Of a stretch of DNA of 64,000 nucleotides, positions 25,945 through 34,086 are shown piece by piece. The notes below the pieces were generated by a model. It ran no database searches, was not told the DNA's origin, and saw only the letters and a list, made by a program, of their open reading frames with translations. The first letter of the stretch is position 1. Every line of letters starts with the position of its first letter. Made by a program: the position numbers and the translations under genes. The stretch is taken from positions 1-64,000 of the forward strand of contig DASXVS010000041.1 of NCBI GenBank assembly GCA_036504095.1. Reading direction: 5' to 3'. Source of the DNA: Armatimonadota bacterium (GTDB taxonomy: Bacteria > Armatimonadota > DTGP01 > JAKQQT01).

Positions 25945-26283
25945 ATGAACAAGTCTCGTTTCGTGATGACGCTCGCCCTGGCCACCGTTGCGGGCACGAC
26001 CCTGGCCCTGCCGCCGTTTGTCGGCGATTTCCAGAAGACGTACAAGGTTCCGGCAGGCTCCGCCCTCGCGAAGGCCAATTGCGCGACGTGCCACATTGGG
26101 ATGACCCCCAAACTGAACCCGTACGGCCAGGATTTGAAGAAGGCTATGGCCACTTTGAAGACCAAAAAGCTCACGGCCGACGTTCTGAAGAAGATCGAGA
26201 AGCTCGATTCGGACAAGGACGGCGTGAAGAACGGCGTCGAGATCAAGAAGGGCACCCTCCCGGGAGATCCCAAGAGCAAATAA
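25945..26283 (+). CDS. Small exported mono-haem c-type cytochrome, paralogue 3
   Basis: Start at the ATG of MNKSRFVMTLALATVAG, preceded by AAGGGG; the frame back to 25798 has no homology. The 112-residue product has a Sec signal, C46-ATC-H50, KLNPYGQDLKKAM and LDSDKDGVKNGVEIKKGTLPGD. By eye it is clearly more similar to paralogue 2 in length and to paralogue 1 in the TPKLNPYG segment. The D-x-D-x-D-G motif resembles EF-hand/thrombospondin-3 calcium loops, an unusual companion for a mini-cytochrome. It precedes the seven-haem fusion by 218 bases. Confidence 0.85.
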   Translation: MNKSRFVMTLALATVAGTTLALPPFVGDFQKTYKVPAGSALAKANCATCHIGMTPKLNPYGQDLKKAMATLKTKKLTADVLKKIEKLDSDKDGVKNGVEIKKGTLPGDPKSK

Positions 26284-26501
26284 CCGCCGCCCGGACGTGT
26301 TCCGGGTATCGAATGGGGGGAATGCGGGGGCCGGGTATCCGGCTTCCGCGGGCTTGCCAGGCTCCCGCTTCCCACCATCTGAATGCCACGCGCAAGGCCC
26401 GGTAAGCCTACGGACACCTCGCCAGACGCCGGCCACATCGGGGTGGAGAGCCCCGGCCCCAGGCTGCCTCATTTCGCGTTTTCAAACCGCAGGGAAGCAT
26501 A

Positions 26502-28340
26502 ATGCCTCAAATTTACCGCCGGCCACGCACGTGGCTCGTCTACGCGCTTGCCGGCTGCACCGGCGTCGCGTTGTTGTTCGGCCCCAGGGTGTCGGGGCAG
26601 CAGGCCTCCGCGACACCGCCCATCCCGCGCGATGATGTGAAAGCCTGTCTGGCGTGCCACGAACAGGCCATGTCGGACACCGTGAAAGCGGTGAACGCGG
26701 CCGGGCTGCAGACGTCCCCGCACAAAGAGCTGAAGTGCCAGGACTGCCATCAGAGCATCACTTCGGCGCCGCACACGCCGGCCATGGTCAAACAGAAGGC
26801 GCAATGCGTTTCGTGCCATGGCAACCAGATGGCCGGCAGCGTCATGACGGACCACCCGAAAGACTACGCGATCAGCGTGCATGCCCGCCCGGACAAAGTG
26901 GCGGGCGACCACCCGACCTGCGTCATCTGCCACGGGGGAGGCGATCCGCACGCGGTGGTGGCCGTCTCCTCGTTGACGGCCAAGGACAAGGCGGAGCTTT
27001 GCAGCAAGTGCCATAGCCAGAAGGACCGTATGGCCCGCTACGGCGTCGACCCGGACGCGGTTTCCTCCTACAACGAGAGTTTTCACGGAAAGGCGCTCCT
27101 CCGGTTCGACCTGCCGAACGTCGCTACCTGCACCAACTGCCATCACGCGCACGACGTGCTGTCTCCGAAGAACGCCGGCGCATCGACCAATCGCGCCAAC
27201 GTTGCGGCCACCTGCGGAGGCTGCCATAAGGGCGCCAAGGTGAATTTCGCCATGTCCGGGGCAAATCACCTGCGGCTCAAAGCGAAGGAATCCCGCGTTA
27301 TCCTCTGGGAACTGTGGTTCTTCAAGATCTTCGTGTTCAGCACGCTGTTCATGATGATCCTGGGTGTGGCGCTGGACCTTCGCCGCAAGGTGTTCACGCG
27401 GGGGCACGTTCCGTCCGCCGGGAAACCGGTGAGCGTGCTCGTGGCGCTCGGGTTCATGTTCACCGCCGCGGCCCTGGCTGTCGCGACGGCGGGCATCCCC
27501 GGGGCGCGAAAGTGCGCTATCGCCGCCGTGGTGTCGATGGTTCTGGCCTTCGTGGTTTATTACAGCCGCAAACGGCCGGTCCAGGCGCCGACGCCGACGA
27601 GAACCTACCCGAGGCTGTCCGTGGTTCTGCGATGGCAGCACGCGATTCTGATGACCAGCTTCACGATGCTGGCGATCACGGGGCTTCCCATGCGGTTCGC
27701 CAGCGTGTCCTGGGTTGGAAGCGTGTACGTTCTCTTCGGCGGCCTGGCCGGCGCACGAGGCGTCCATCGTTTCTGGGCCCTGCTGATGATCTTCACCGCG
27801 GTGTGGCACATCGCCTACCTGCTGCTCCAGTGGAAACGCTCCGGCTTCTCCCGCAAGAACTGGACGATGCTACCGAATTTGCAGGACGTGCGGGACTTCA
27901 TCGGAGTGTCGAAGTACTACCTGGGGATCACGCACGAGGAGCCGGCGTTCGGCCGGTACCAGTTCCGTGAGAAGATGGACTACATGGCGGAGTACTGGGG
28001 CGTGCCGGTGATGGTGCTCTCGGGATTCGTGATGTGGTTCCCGATTTACTGGGGCAACCTCCTTCCCGAGTCGGCGTTGTCGTTCGCATACATCGCCCAC
28101 TCGTACGAAGCCACCCTGGCGTTCCTGGCGATCATCACGTGGCACATGTACAACGCTCACTTCAACCCGGATGTCTTCCCCGCGAATAACGTGTTCTACA
28201 CCGGCACGCTGACCGAGGAACAGATGCGCAGGGAGCACCCGCTTGAACTGGAGCAATTGCTCCGGGCCGAGAACGCGTCCGGCGCCGACAAGCCCGAGGC
28301 GAAGGATCCGCCGAGTCACGGGCCGGACCCGGCCGCCTAG
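26502..28340 (+). CDS. Seven-haem cytochrome c fused to a membrane cytochrome b (b561/FdhI-like)
   Basis: The ATG follows AGGGAAG. The 612-residue product has an N-terminal signal or anchor (about 10-27). Seven CxxCH motifs lie between residues 49 and about 245: CLACH, CQDCH, CVSCH, CVICH, CSKCH, CTNCH and CGGCH. A multi-helix membrane domain follows (about 265-565) with histidines suited to b-haem ligation (RWQHAILM, GVHRFW, AVWHIAY, ITWHMYNAHF). The tail is charged. The architecture predicts a quinol-to-periplasm (or reverse) electron conduit, with the small mono-haem proteins as soluble partners. It is like NapC/NrfH or TorC systems in role, but with the c and b parts in one chain. Confidence 0.88.
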   Translation: MPQIYRRPRTWLVYALAGCTGVALLFGPRVSGQQASATPPIPRDDVKACLACHEQAMSDTVKAVNAAGLQTSPHKELKCQDCHQSITSAPHTPAMVKQKAQCVSCHGNQMAGSVMTDHPKDYAISVHARPDKVAGDHPTCVICHGGGDPHAVVAVSSLTAKDKAELCSKCHSQKDRMARYGVDPDAVSSYNESFHGKALLRFDLPNVATCTNCHHAHDVLSPKNAGASTNRANVAATCGGCHKGAKVNFAMSGANHLRLKAKESRVILWELWFFKIFVFSTLFMMILGVALDLRRKVFTRGHVPSAGKPVSVLVALGFMFTAAALAVATAGIPGARKCAIAAVVSMVLAFVVYYSRKRPVQAPTPTRTYPRLSVVLRWQHAILMTSFTMLAITGLPMRFASVSWVGSVYVLFGGLAGARGVHRFWALLMIFTAVWHIAYLLLQWKRSGFSRKNWTMLPNLQDVRDFIGVSKYYLGITHEEPAFGRYQFREKMDYMAEYWGVPVMVLSGFVMWFPIYWGNLLPESALSFAYIAHSYEATLAFLAIITWHMYNAHFNPDVFPANNVFYTGTLTEEQMRREHPLELEQLLRAENASGADKPEAKDPPSHGPDPAA

Positions 28341-28350
28341 ACCGAACCGC

Positions 28351-28391
28351 TCGCCCCGGATGGCGCCGCCCAACGGCGCCATCCGGGGCGA
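28351..28391. terminator. Perfect 18-bp stem-loop after the cytochrome fusion
   Basis: 28351-28368 and 28374-28391 are exact inverse complements with a CCCAA loop, ten bases after the stop codon. It is very stable, but lacks a T-tract. Confidence 0.65.
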
Positions 28392-28513
28392 ACGTTCTAC
28401 CGCACCCTGCCCGCGTCCCGCGCTCCCTTAAGCCGGCGGCGGCCTGTTGCCTTCCATTCCGTTGTACATCCCAGACTGATGCGTCGATGGCAGTAAATGG
28501 ACAAGGTGTATCA

Positions 28514-29800
28514 ATGAAGACGCCGATCCCGATCACATTCCGCGGCCTCAGCACCGTTTTCGGACTACTGATCGCCGCTTGCGGCGCCCTTTCCCGGCCG
28601 GCGCCGGGCATCAGCGTCCGTACCGCCCATTCCGCCGCCCCGGCCGGCTTCATCGAAATCCGCGGCCTCCGCGCGGGGCCGTTCAACCCGGCGAACTGGA
28701 AGGCCGGCGCGCTGAACCTCGTGCCGGACGTTCGAGACCCGATCCTTCCGCCGGCGGCCGGACCATTCCGCAATATTTACGCGCCGACCATCGTCCGGGA
28801 GAGAGCCGGCTATCGCGTTTTCTACGGTGGGTGGGACGGCAGCGATACGGGAAACGACCGCATATACTCCGTGACCGCGGACCCCGGCTTCCTGCATTGG
28901 AGCCACCGGTCGCTGGTGATCGACAACGGCCCGTTCATCCACGTGAACAACTGTTCCGCGGTGCGGATGCCGGACGGTTTGGTCACCATGTTGACAACCT
29001 GTTTCCCGGTTGGCGACAACACGAACAAGCCGGGCGTGTTTGCCAGCCCGGATGGCGTTACATTCAACGGCGCTTCACCTTATGTGCCCCGCACGAGTGA
29101 TCTCGTCTCGATGTCCGGTTACGCGACGTTCGATAAAGCCGATATCAACGGCATGAACGCCCTGCTTCGCGACGAAGCGGCCTGGCGTGTGTACTTCGGC
29201 GATTTCGCGAACTTCGGGCAGGTGTTCCGGGCATCTAGCATGGATGCCGTCCACTGGACCTTCGACGGTCCCGTGGTGAAGGCGGCGATGATGGTGAACG
29301 ATGTGAAACCGTTCGCGTTTGGCGGCAAGACGTGGTACGTCATGCTTCTGCACCAGAACGGCGATCGCGTGTCGGCGTCAGTTTCGACGGACGCGGGCGC
29401 ATTTCCGGCGCCCCGGACGCTATTCAAGAACGAAGGCCCTCAAGACCGGTACATCGTCGCGTGCGGCCTCGTGACGGACAGCAAGGCAGCCTATGGCGTC
29501 TTGTACGGCGCCGGCGCGGTGAAATCGCTCGATCAGAACCGCATATTCGCGCGGTGGCTGCAGAAGCGGGTGACGCTGAAGGTCGGCGCGGTCGATATTT
29601 CGTCCGGCGCCCGCGCCCTGGGGCCGGACCGCCTGCGCATCCGTCTCCCGGACGGCGTGACGGGCATGACCGGCACGTTGATCCTTCACTCGGAGGATGG
29701 CGTGACACCGCTGGGCCGGCTCGGCGGCGTCAAACTTCGGGCGGGCGACGCGCTGACGGTAACCTGCGCGCCCTCGCGCAAACGGTCACGGCGACACTGA
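28514..29800 (+). CDS. Exported five-bladed-propeller glycosidase-like protein (GH43/GH32 fold)
   Basis: The start is the ATG of MKTPIPITFRGLSTVF with AAGGTG upstream. The 428-residue product has a Sec or lipoprotein signal (LLIAACGALS). The body has repeated propeller-like features: APTIVRERAGYRVFYGGWDG, NNCSAVRMPDGLVTMLT, PGVFASPDGVTFNG, AWRVYFGDF, VKPFAFGGKTWYVMLL. Acidic residues in YGGWDGSDTGNDRIY are candidates for the active site. I cannot assign a GH family; it may be a GH43/GH117-like hydrolase or a binding protein. It precedes the GH106-like enzyme by 39 bases. Confidence 0.65.
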   Translation: MKTPIPITFRGLSTVFGLLIAACGALSRPAPGISVRTAHSAAPAGFIEIRGLRAGPFNPANWKAGALNLVPDVRDPILPPAAGPFRNIYAPTIVRERAGYRVFYGGWDGSDTGNDRIYSVTADPGFLHWSHRSLVIDNGPFIHVNNCSAVRMPDGLVTMLTTCFPVGDNTNKPGVFASPDGVTFNGASPYVPRTSDLVSMSGYATFDKADINGMNALLRDEAAWRVYFGDFANFGQVFRASSMDAVHWTFDGPVVKAAMMVNDVKPFAFGGKTWYVMLLHQNGDRVSASVSTDAGAFPAPRTLFKNEGPQDRYIVACGLVTDSKAAYGVLYGAGAVKSLDQNRIFARWLQKRVTLKVGAVDISSGARALGPDRLRIRLPDGVTGMTGTLILHSEDGVTPLGRLGGVKLRAGDALTVTCAPSRKRSRRH

Positions 29801-29839
29801 GACATATCCTGATAGCACAGCCAGGGAGGCGCTGAACAA

Positions 29840-32800
29840 TTGAGCCTGTATCCACGCAACACAACACCCACTCTCGACGCCGGGCTTTTCCGGCAGCCCA
29901 CCGCGGAGTATCGCGGCGCTCCGTTCTGGGCCTGGAACAATCGCCTGGACATCCCGCAACTGCGCCGTCAGATCGACGCTTTCAAGCGGATGGGGTTCGG
30001 CGGCTTCCATATGCACCCGCGCACCGGGCTGGACACCGAGTACCTGTCGGATGAGTTCATGGACGCGGTGAAGGCGTGCGTGGACAAGGCGAAATCGGAG
30101 TCGATGCTGGCGTGGCTGTACGACGAAGACCGATGGCCTTCGGGGTTCGCGGGCGGGCTGGTGACCCGGGACGAGAAGTATCGCGCGCGCTGCCTCGTGT
30201 TCACAACGACACTGGGCCCGACGCCACCGCTGGCGTCATTCGATGTGGGCCTCACGGACGGCCGCCTGGCGTTCGCGCGCCGGTGCGTTCCCGGAGAAGC
30301 CAACTCGTCGGGATACCGCACATGGCACGCCTACCTGAGAACGTCCGAAGAAAGCACCTGGCATAACAACCAGACGTATGTGGACACGTTGTCCCGAGCG
30401 GCGATCCAGCGCTTCGTGGAAGTGACGCACGAGCGCTATCTGGAGTGCGTGGGCGAGGAATTTGGCAAGACGGTGCCGGCGATATTCACGGACGAGCCGC
30501 AATTCACCCACAAGTCGTCGCTCCGTTACGCCGAGGACACGAATGATCTGGTGATACCCTGGACGGACGACCTCCCGGACACGTTCGCCAAAGCGTACGG
30601 CTTCCGCATCGAGGACCATCTGCCGGAGCTGTTCTGGGACATCTACGACGGACGGCCTTCGCGAGCGCGGTACCTCTATCACGACCATGTGTGCGAGCGT
30701 TTCGCCGAAGCGTTCGCCGATACCATCGGAGACTGGTGCGCCGACCATGGCATCGCCCTGACGGGCCACATGATGGAGGAGCCGACGCTGGGGTCGCAAA
30801 CCCGGTGCCTGGGCGAGGCGATGCGCTCGTACCGCGGTTTCCAGCTTCCGGGCATCGACCTGTTGTGCGACAATCGCGAGTACACAACGGCCAAGCAGGC
30901 GCAGAGCGCGGCACATCAGTACGGCCGGCCCGGAGTGTTGAGCGAACTCTATGGCGTCACAAACTGGGATTTCGATTTCGTCGGGCACAAGGCGCAGGGC
31001 GACTGGCAGGCGGCGCTGGGGATCACCGTGCGCGTGCCGCACCTGTCACTCGTCTCGATGGCGGGCGAGGCCAAGCGGGACTACCCGGCATCGATCAGTT
31101 ACCAGTCACCGTGGCACGAAGAGTACCCGCTGGTGGAGGACCACTTCGCGCGGCTGAACACGGTCCTGACACGGGGCAGGCCGGTCGTCCGCGTGGGGGT
31201 GATCCACCCGATCGAATCGTACTGGCTTTGCTTCGGACCGCTGGAGCAGACTTCCGCCGAACGTGAGGAGCGCGAGACGGCGTTCAAGAATATCACTGAG
31301 TGGCTGCTTTTCGGCCTTGTGGATTTCGATTTCATCTGCGAATCCCTTTTGCCTTCGCTCAACGAAGCGCAGAGCGGCAACCGGTTCACAGTGGGCGAGA
31401 TGGCGTATGACGTGGTGGTCGTTCCCGCCATGCGCACGATCCGGGCGACAACCCTGGAGCGTCTCGAAGCTTTCGCCGGCGCGGGCGGAACGGTTGTCTT
31501 CGCCGGCGAGGTACCGACTCTGGTGGACGCGGTACCGTCGCCGCGGCCCGGGAACCTGGCGAAGCGCTGTCCGGCGGTGGACATGACGCGGACGGCGGTG
31601 CTCGCCGCCGTTGAGCCGTACAGGGAGTTCGGCGCCCGGCACTCCGATGGATCGGAAGCGGACTCGCTGCTTCACCAGATACGGGCCGACGGGGACTATC
31701 GCCACGTATTCGTGTGCAACTCGGACAAACGGGCCCGCCGAGACGGGATGCGCCTGGAGTTCGGCGGGGAATGGGCCGTCACGGAGATGGGCACGATGAG
31801 CGGCGAGATGCGTCCGCTCAACGCGGCGTACGCCGGCGGCAAGACCATCCTCGCCCACGACTTCCCCGCTCACGGCAGCCTGCTGCTGACACTGGAACGC
31901 GGCCGCCGCGAAGGCCCCGGGCCGGATGCTCCAGCGTGGACCGAAGTCGGCCGGTTGGCCGACCCGGTTCCGGTAACGCTGTCCGAGCCCAATGTCCTGC
32001 TTTTGGATCAGCCGGAATACCGGTTTGACGGCGGCGAGTGGCAGGGGCGCGAGGAAATTCTGCGCATCGAGAACGCTGCCTTGGGCCATTTTGGACTGCC
32101 CGGAAACACCGGCAGCATCGCCCAGCCGTGGACGGACCGTTCCCCGGCGCCCGTCCTCGGCACGCTGGACCTTCGCTACACGGTTGACTGTGACGTTGCC
32201 GTGGGAGCGCCGTCGCTGGCGCTGGAAGACCCGGAACACACGACGATTACGGTGGACGGAGCGGTGGTTCCGGCCAGGGTGACCGGTTGGTGGGTGGACG
32301 AGGCGATCAAGACGGTTGAGTTGCCGCCATTGCCCGCGGGAACGCACGAACTGACGCTGAGTATTGCCTACACGCGCAAGTCGGTTGTGGAGGCGGCGTA
32401 TCTGCTGGGGGATTTCGGCGTGGAGGTCCGAGGGCGTCACGCCCGGGTGACGGCTCCGGTGCGGGAACTGGCGTTTGGCGACTGGACGACGCAGGGCCTG
32501 CCTTTCTACGCCGGCAACGTGGCTTACCACTGCAGGTTCACGGCATCGGGAAGCCGGATGGCGCTGCGGGCGCGGCGGTTCCGCGCGCCGCTTCTCCGGG
32601 CTTGTCTCGACGGCGCCGATGCCGGACCGATCGCCTTTGACCCGTATCGCGTCGAATTCGGCCGATTGGAACCGGGCGACCACACGCTTGATATCATAGC
32701 GTATGGCAACCGGTTCAACGCGCTCGGAATGCTTCACAACGCCAATGAGTCCGTGCCATGGGCCGGTCCCGGATCGTGGCGCGTCTCCGGAGACGATTGG

Positions 32801-32869
32801 GCCTACGAATACCAACTGCGCCCCGCGGGCATCCTCGTTGCGCCGACGATCGAAGCGGCGAAATCGTGA
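29840..32869 (+). CDS. GH106-like alpha-L-rhamnosidase family protein (cytoplasmic, TTG start)
   Basis: The TTG start is preceded by GGGAGG. The 1009-residue product begins with the motif of this family: PFWAWNNRLDIPQLRRQI, FGGFHMHPRTGL, LAWLYDEDRWPSGFAGG, and a TIM-barrel-like region to about residue 450 (TGHMMEEPTLGSQTR, SELYGVTNWDF). The middle and C-terminal parts are beta-rich (about 640-1000) with a sandwich that ends in a ligand-binding-like domain. No signal peptide is visible, so it would act on imported oligosaccharides. It is followed by a sugar ABC transporter, which suits intracellular hydrolysis of what that importer brings in. Confidence 0.7.
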   Translation: MSLYPRNTTPTLDAGLFRQPTAEYRGAPFWAWNNRLDIPQLRRQIDAFKRMGFGGFHMHPRTGLDTEYLSDEFMDAVKACVDKAKSESMLAWLYDEDRWPSGFAGGLVTRDEKYRARCLVFTTTLGPTPPLASFDVGLTDGRLAFARRCVPGEANSSGYRTWHAYLRTSEESTWHNNQTYVDTLSRAAIQRFVEVTHERYLECVGEEFGKTVPAIFTDEPQFTHKSSLRYAEDTNDLVIPWTDDLPDTFAKAYGFRIEDHLPELFWDIYDGRPSRARYLYHDHVCERFAEAFADTIGDWCADHGIALTGHMMEEPTLGSQTRCLGEAMRSYRGFQLPGIDLLCDNREYTTAKQAQSAAHQYGRPGVLSELYGVTNWDFDFVGHKAQGDWQAALGITVRVPHLSLVSMAGEAKRDYPASISYQSPWHEEYPLVEDHFARLNTVLTRGRPVVRVGVIHPIESYWLCFGPLEQTSAEREERETAFKNITEWLLFGLVDFDFICESLLPSLNEAQSGNRFTVGEMAYDVVVVPAMRTIRATTLERLEAFAGAGGTVVFAGEVPTLVDAVPSPRPGNLAKRCPAVDMTRTAVLAAVEPYREFGARHSDGSEADSLLHQIRADGDYRHVFVCNSDKRARRDGMRLEFGGEWAVTEMGTMSGEMRPLNAAYAGGKTILAHDFPAHGSLLLTLERGRREGPGPDAPAWTEVGRLADPVPVTLSEPNVLLLDQPEYRFDGGEWQGREEILRIENAALGHFGLPGNTGSIAQPWTDRSPAPVLGTLDLRYTVDCDVAVGAPSLALEDPEHTTITVDGAVVPARVTGWWVDEAIKTVELPPLPAGTHELTLSIAYTRKSVVEAAYLLGDFGVEVRGRHARVTAPVRELAFGDWTTQGLPFYAGNVAYHCRFTASGSRMALRARRFRAPLLRACLDGADAGPIAFDPYRVEFGRLEPGDHTLDIIAYGNRFNALGMLHNANESVPWAGPGSWRVSGDDWAYEYQLRPAGILVAPTIEAAKS

Positions 32870-33018
32870 TGCGCCGGGCCGTACCGAGTTGCACAACGGG
32901 GCGGGTTTCGCCGAAACTGGAGTGGGCGGTTCGTTCGACGATCGCCCGGTGCGCCCCCGCGCCAAGCTGAGAAACCATCACGGCCGCGTACGGCTGTGCG
33001 ACCAGGGGAGAACCCACG

Positions 33019-34014
33019 ATGCATTTTGAATCTCGCAGGATACTTGCTGTTGTCGCCGGGCTTTCGTGCCTCGGCCTGTCGGCGTGCCAGCCCAAACCGA
33101 AGGCGGCGCCTTCCGGGGCAAAGCGCTACAAGGTGGGGTTCGCCAACCTGCAGGAGGATATGCCGTTCGCGGTGCGCGTCCGCGAGGGCATCCAGAAGGC
33201 GGCGAAGGACGCGGGCAACATCGACCTCATCTGCGCGGACAACCGCCTGGACGGCAAGGTGGCGATGGACAACGCCAACAACTTCATCACCCAGCAGGTG
33301 GACGGCGTGATCGAGTTCCAGACCGACGCGGAGTTCGGCAAGGAGATCATGCGCAAATTCAACGAGGCGCACATCCCGGTGATCGCGATCGACATCCCGA
33401 TGCCCGGCGCCACGTTCTTCGGTGTGAACAATTACCCGGCGGGACACATGGCCGGCGCGAACCTCGGCAACTGGATTAAGGCGAACTGGGGCGGCAAGGT
33501 GGACAACCTGGTGATGCTGGAATTGCCGCAGTCGGGCAAAGTGCCGGCGGAGCGCCTGCGCGGCGAGCGCGAGGGCCTGGAGAGCGTGGTGGGCAAGTTT
33601 GCGGAGCCGAACGTAGTGCACCTGGACAGCAAGAATACGCTGGAGACAGCTCGGGCCCTGGTTGCGGATACGCTGACCCGTCTGCCGAACGCGCACCACA
33701 TCGCCGTGGTCTGCATCAATGACGACACGGCGCTTGGCGCGATCAATGCGGCAGAAGCGGCCGGACGGAAGAACGATATCGCCGTTTGCGCGGTGGACGC
33801 GAGCGATCGTGGCCGCGAGGAGATACGCAAACCGGGCAGCCCCCACAAGGGCAGCACGGCGTCGTTCCCGGAGAAGTACGGTGAGCACATCATCCCCGTT
33901 CTTCTGCAGGGCATGCAGGGCAAGAAGATGCCGGAGTCTTTCTACACCACCCACATCGTCATGACCAAGGACAACGTGGACAAGTACTACCCGAATGACA
34001 AGAAACAGGGCTGA
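33019..34014 (+). CDS. Sugar ABC transporter substrate-binding lipoprotein (CUT2 type)
   Basis: The ATG has GGGGAG upstream. The 331-residue product has a lipoprotein signal ending LSAC (lipid at about Cys23) and a periplasmic-binding fold of the ribose/galactose type: VGFANLQEDMPFAVRVREGIQ, NNFITQQVDGVIEFQTD, CINDDTALGAINAAEAAG. It is the first gene of an importer whose ATPase and permease follow at 34087 and 35592. A heptamer hairpin fills the spacer after its stop, in a position suited to making binding protein in excess over the membrane parts. Sugar specificity is unknown; rhamnose is plausible from context. Confidence 0.88.
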   Translation: MHFESRRILAVVAGLSCLGLSACQPKPKAAPSGAKRYKVGFANLQEDMPFAVRVREGIQKAAKDAGNIDLICADNRLDGKVAMDNANNFITQQVDGVIEFQTDAEFGKEIMRKFNEAHIPVIAIDIPMPGATFFGVNNYPAGHMAGANLGNWIKANWGGKVDNLVMLELPQSGKVPAERLRGEREGLESVVGKFAEPNVVHLDSKNTLETARALVADTLTRLPNAHHIAVVCINDDTALGAINAAEAAGRKNDIAVCAVDASDRGREEIRKPGSPHKGSTASFPEKYGEHIIPVLLQGMQGKKMPESFYTTHIVMTKDNVDKYYPNDKKQG

Positions 34015-34082
34015 GATCCGAGGGCTGAGGGCCGAGACACTGCTTCCCGAACCTCAGCCCGCACCCCTCAGCCCTCAGCCCT
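34008..34082 (+). repeat. Heptamer repeat hairpin filling the binding-protein/ATPase spacer
   Basis: From inside the last codons and stop of the upstream gene: GGGCTGA, GATCCGA, GGGCTGA, GGGCCGA, GACACTG, all in 7-base phase. After a short loop come the inverse units CTCAGCC, CGCACCC, CTCAGCC, CTCAGCC (34053-34080). A perfect 12-bp pairing is 34021-34032 with 34071-34082. It ends four bases before the ATG of the ATPase gene, which has no Shine-Dalgarno sequence. Confidence 0.85.
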
Positions 34083-34086
34083 GACC

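Noticed and set aside
24497-26283. The small cytochromes as peptide precursors modified by the neighbouring radical SAM enzymes
   Set aside because: They have Sec signals, haem-binding CxxCH and a calcium-loop motif in all copies, which indicate haem proteins. There is no leader/core division, protease or exporter nearby. The possibility is not fully excluded.
26284-26501. Possible riboswitch leader before the seven-haem gene
   Set aside because: The region is GC-rich and can form stems, but I could not match the conserved blocks of cobalamin, cyclic-di-GMP, molybdenum-cofactor or SAM classes.
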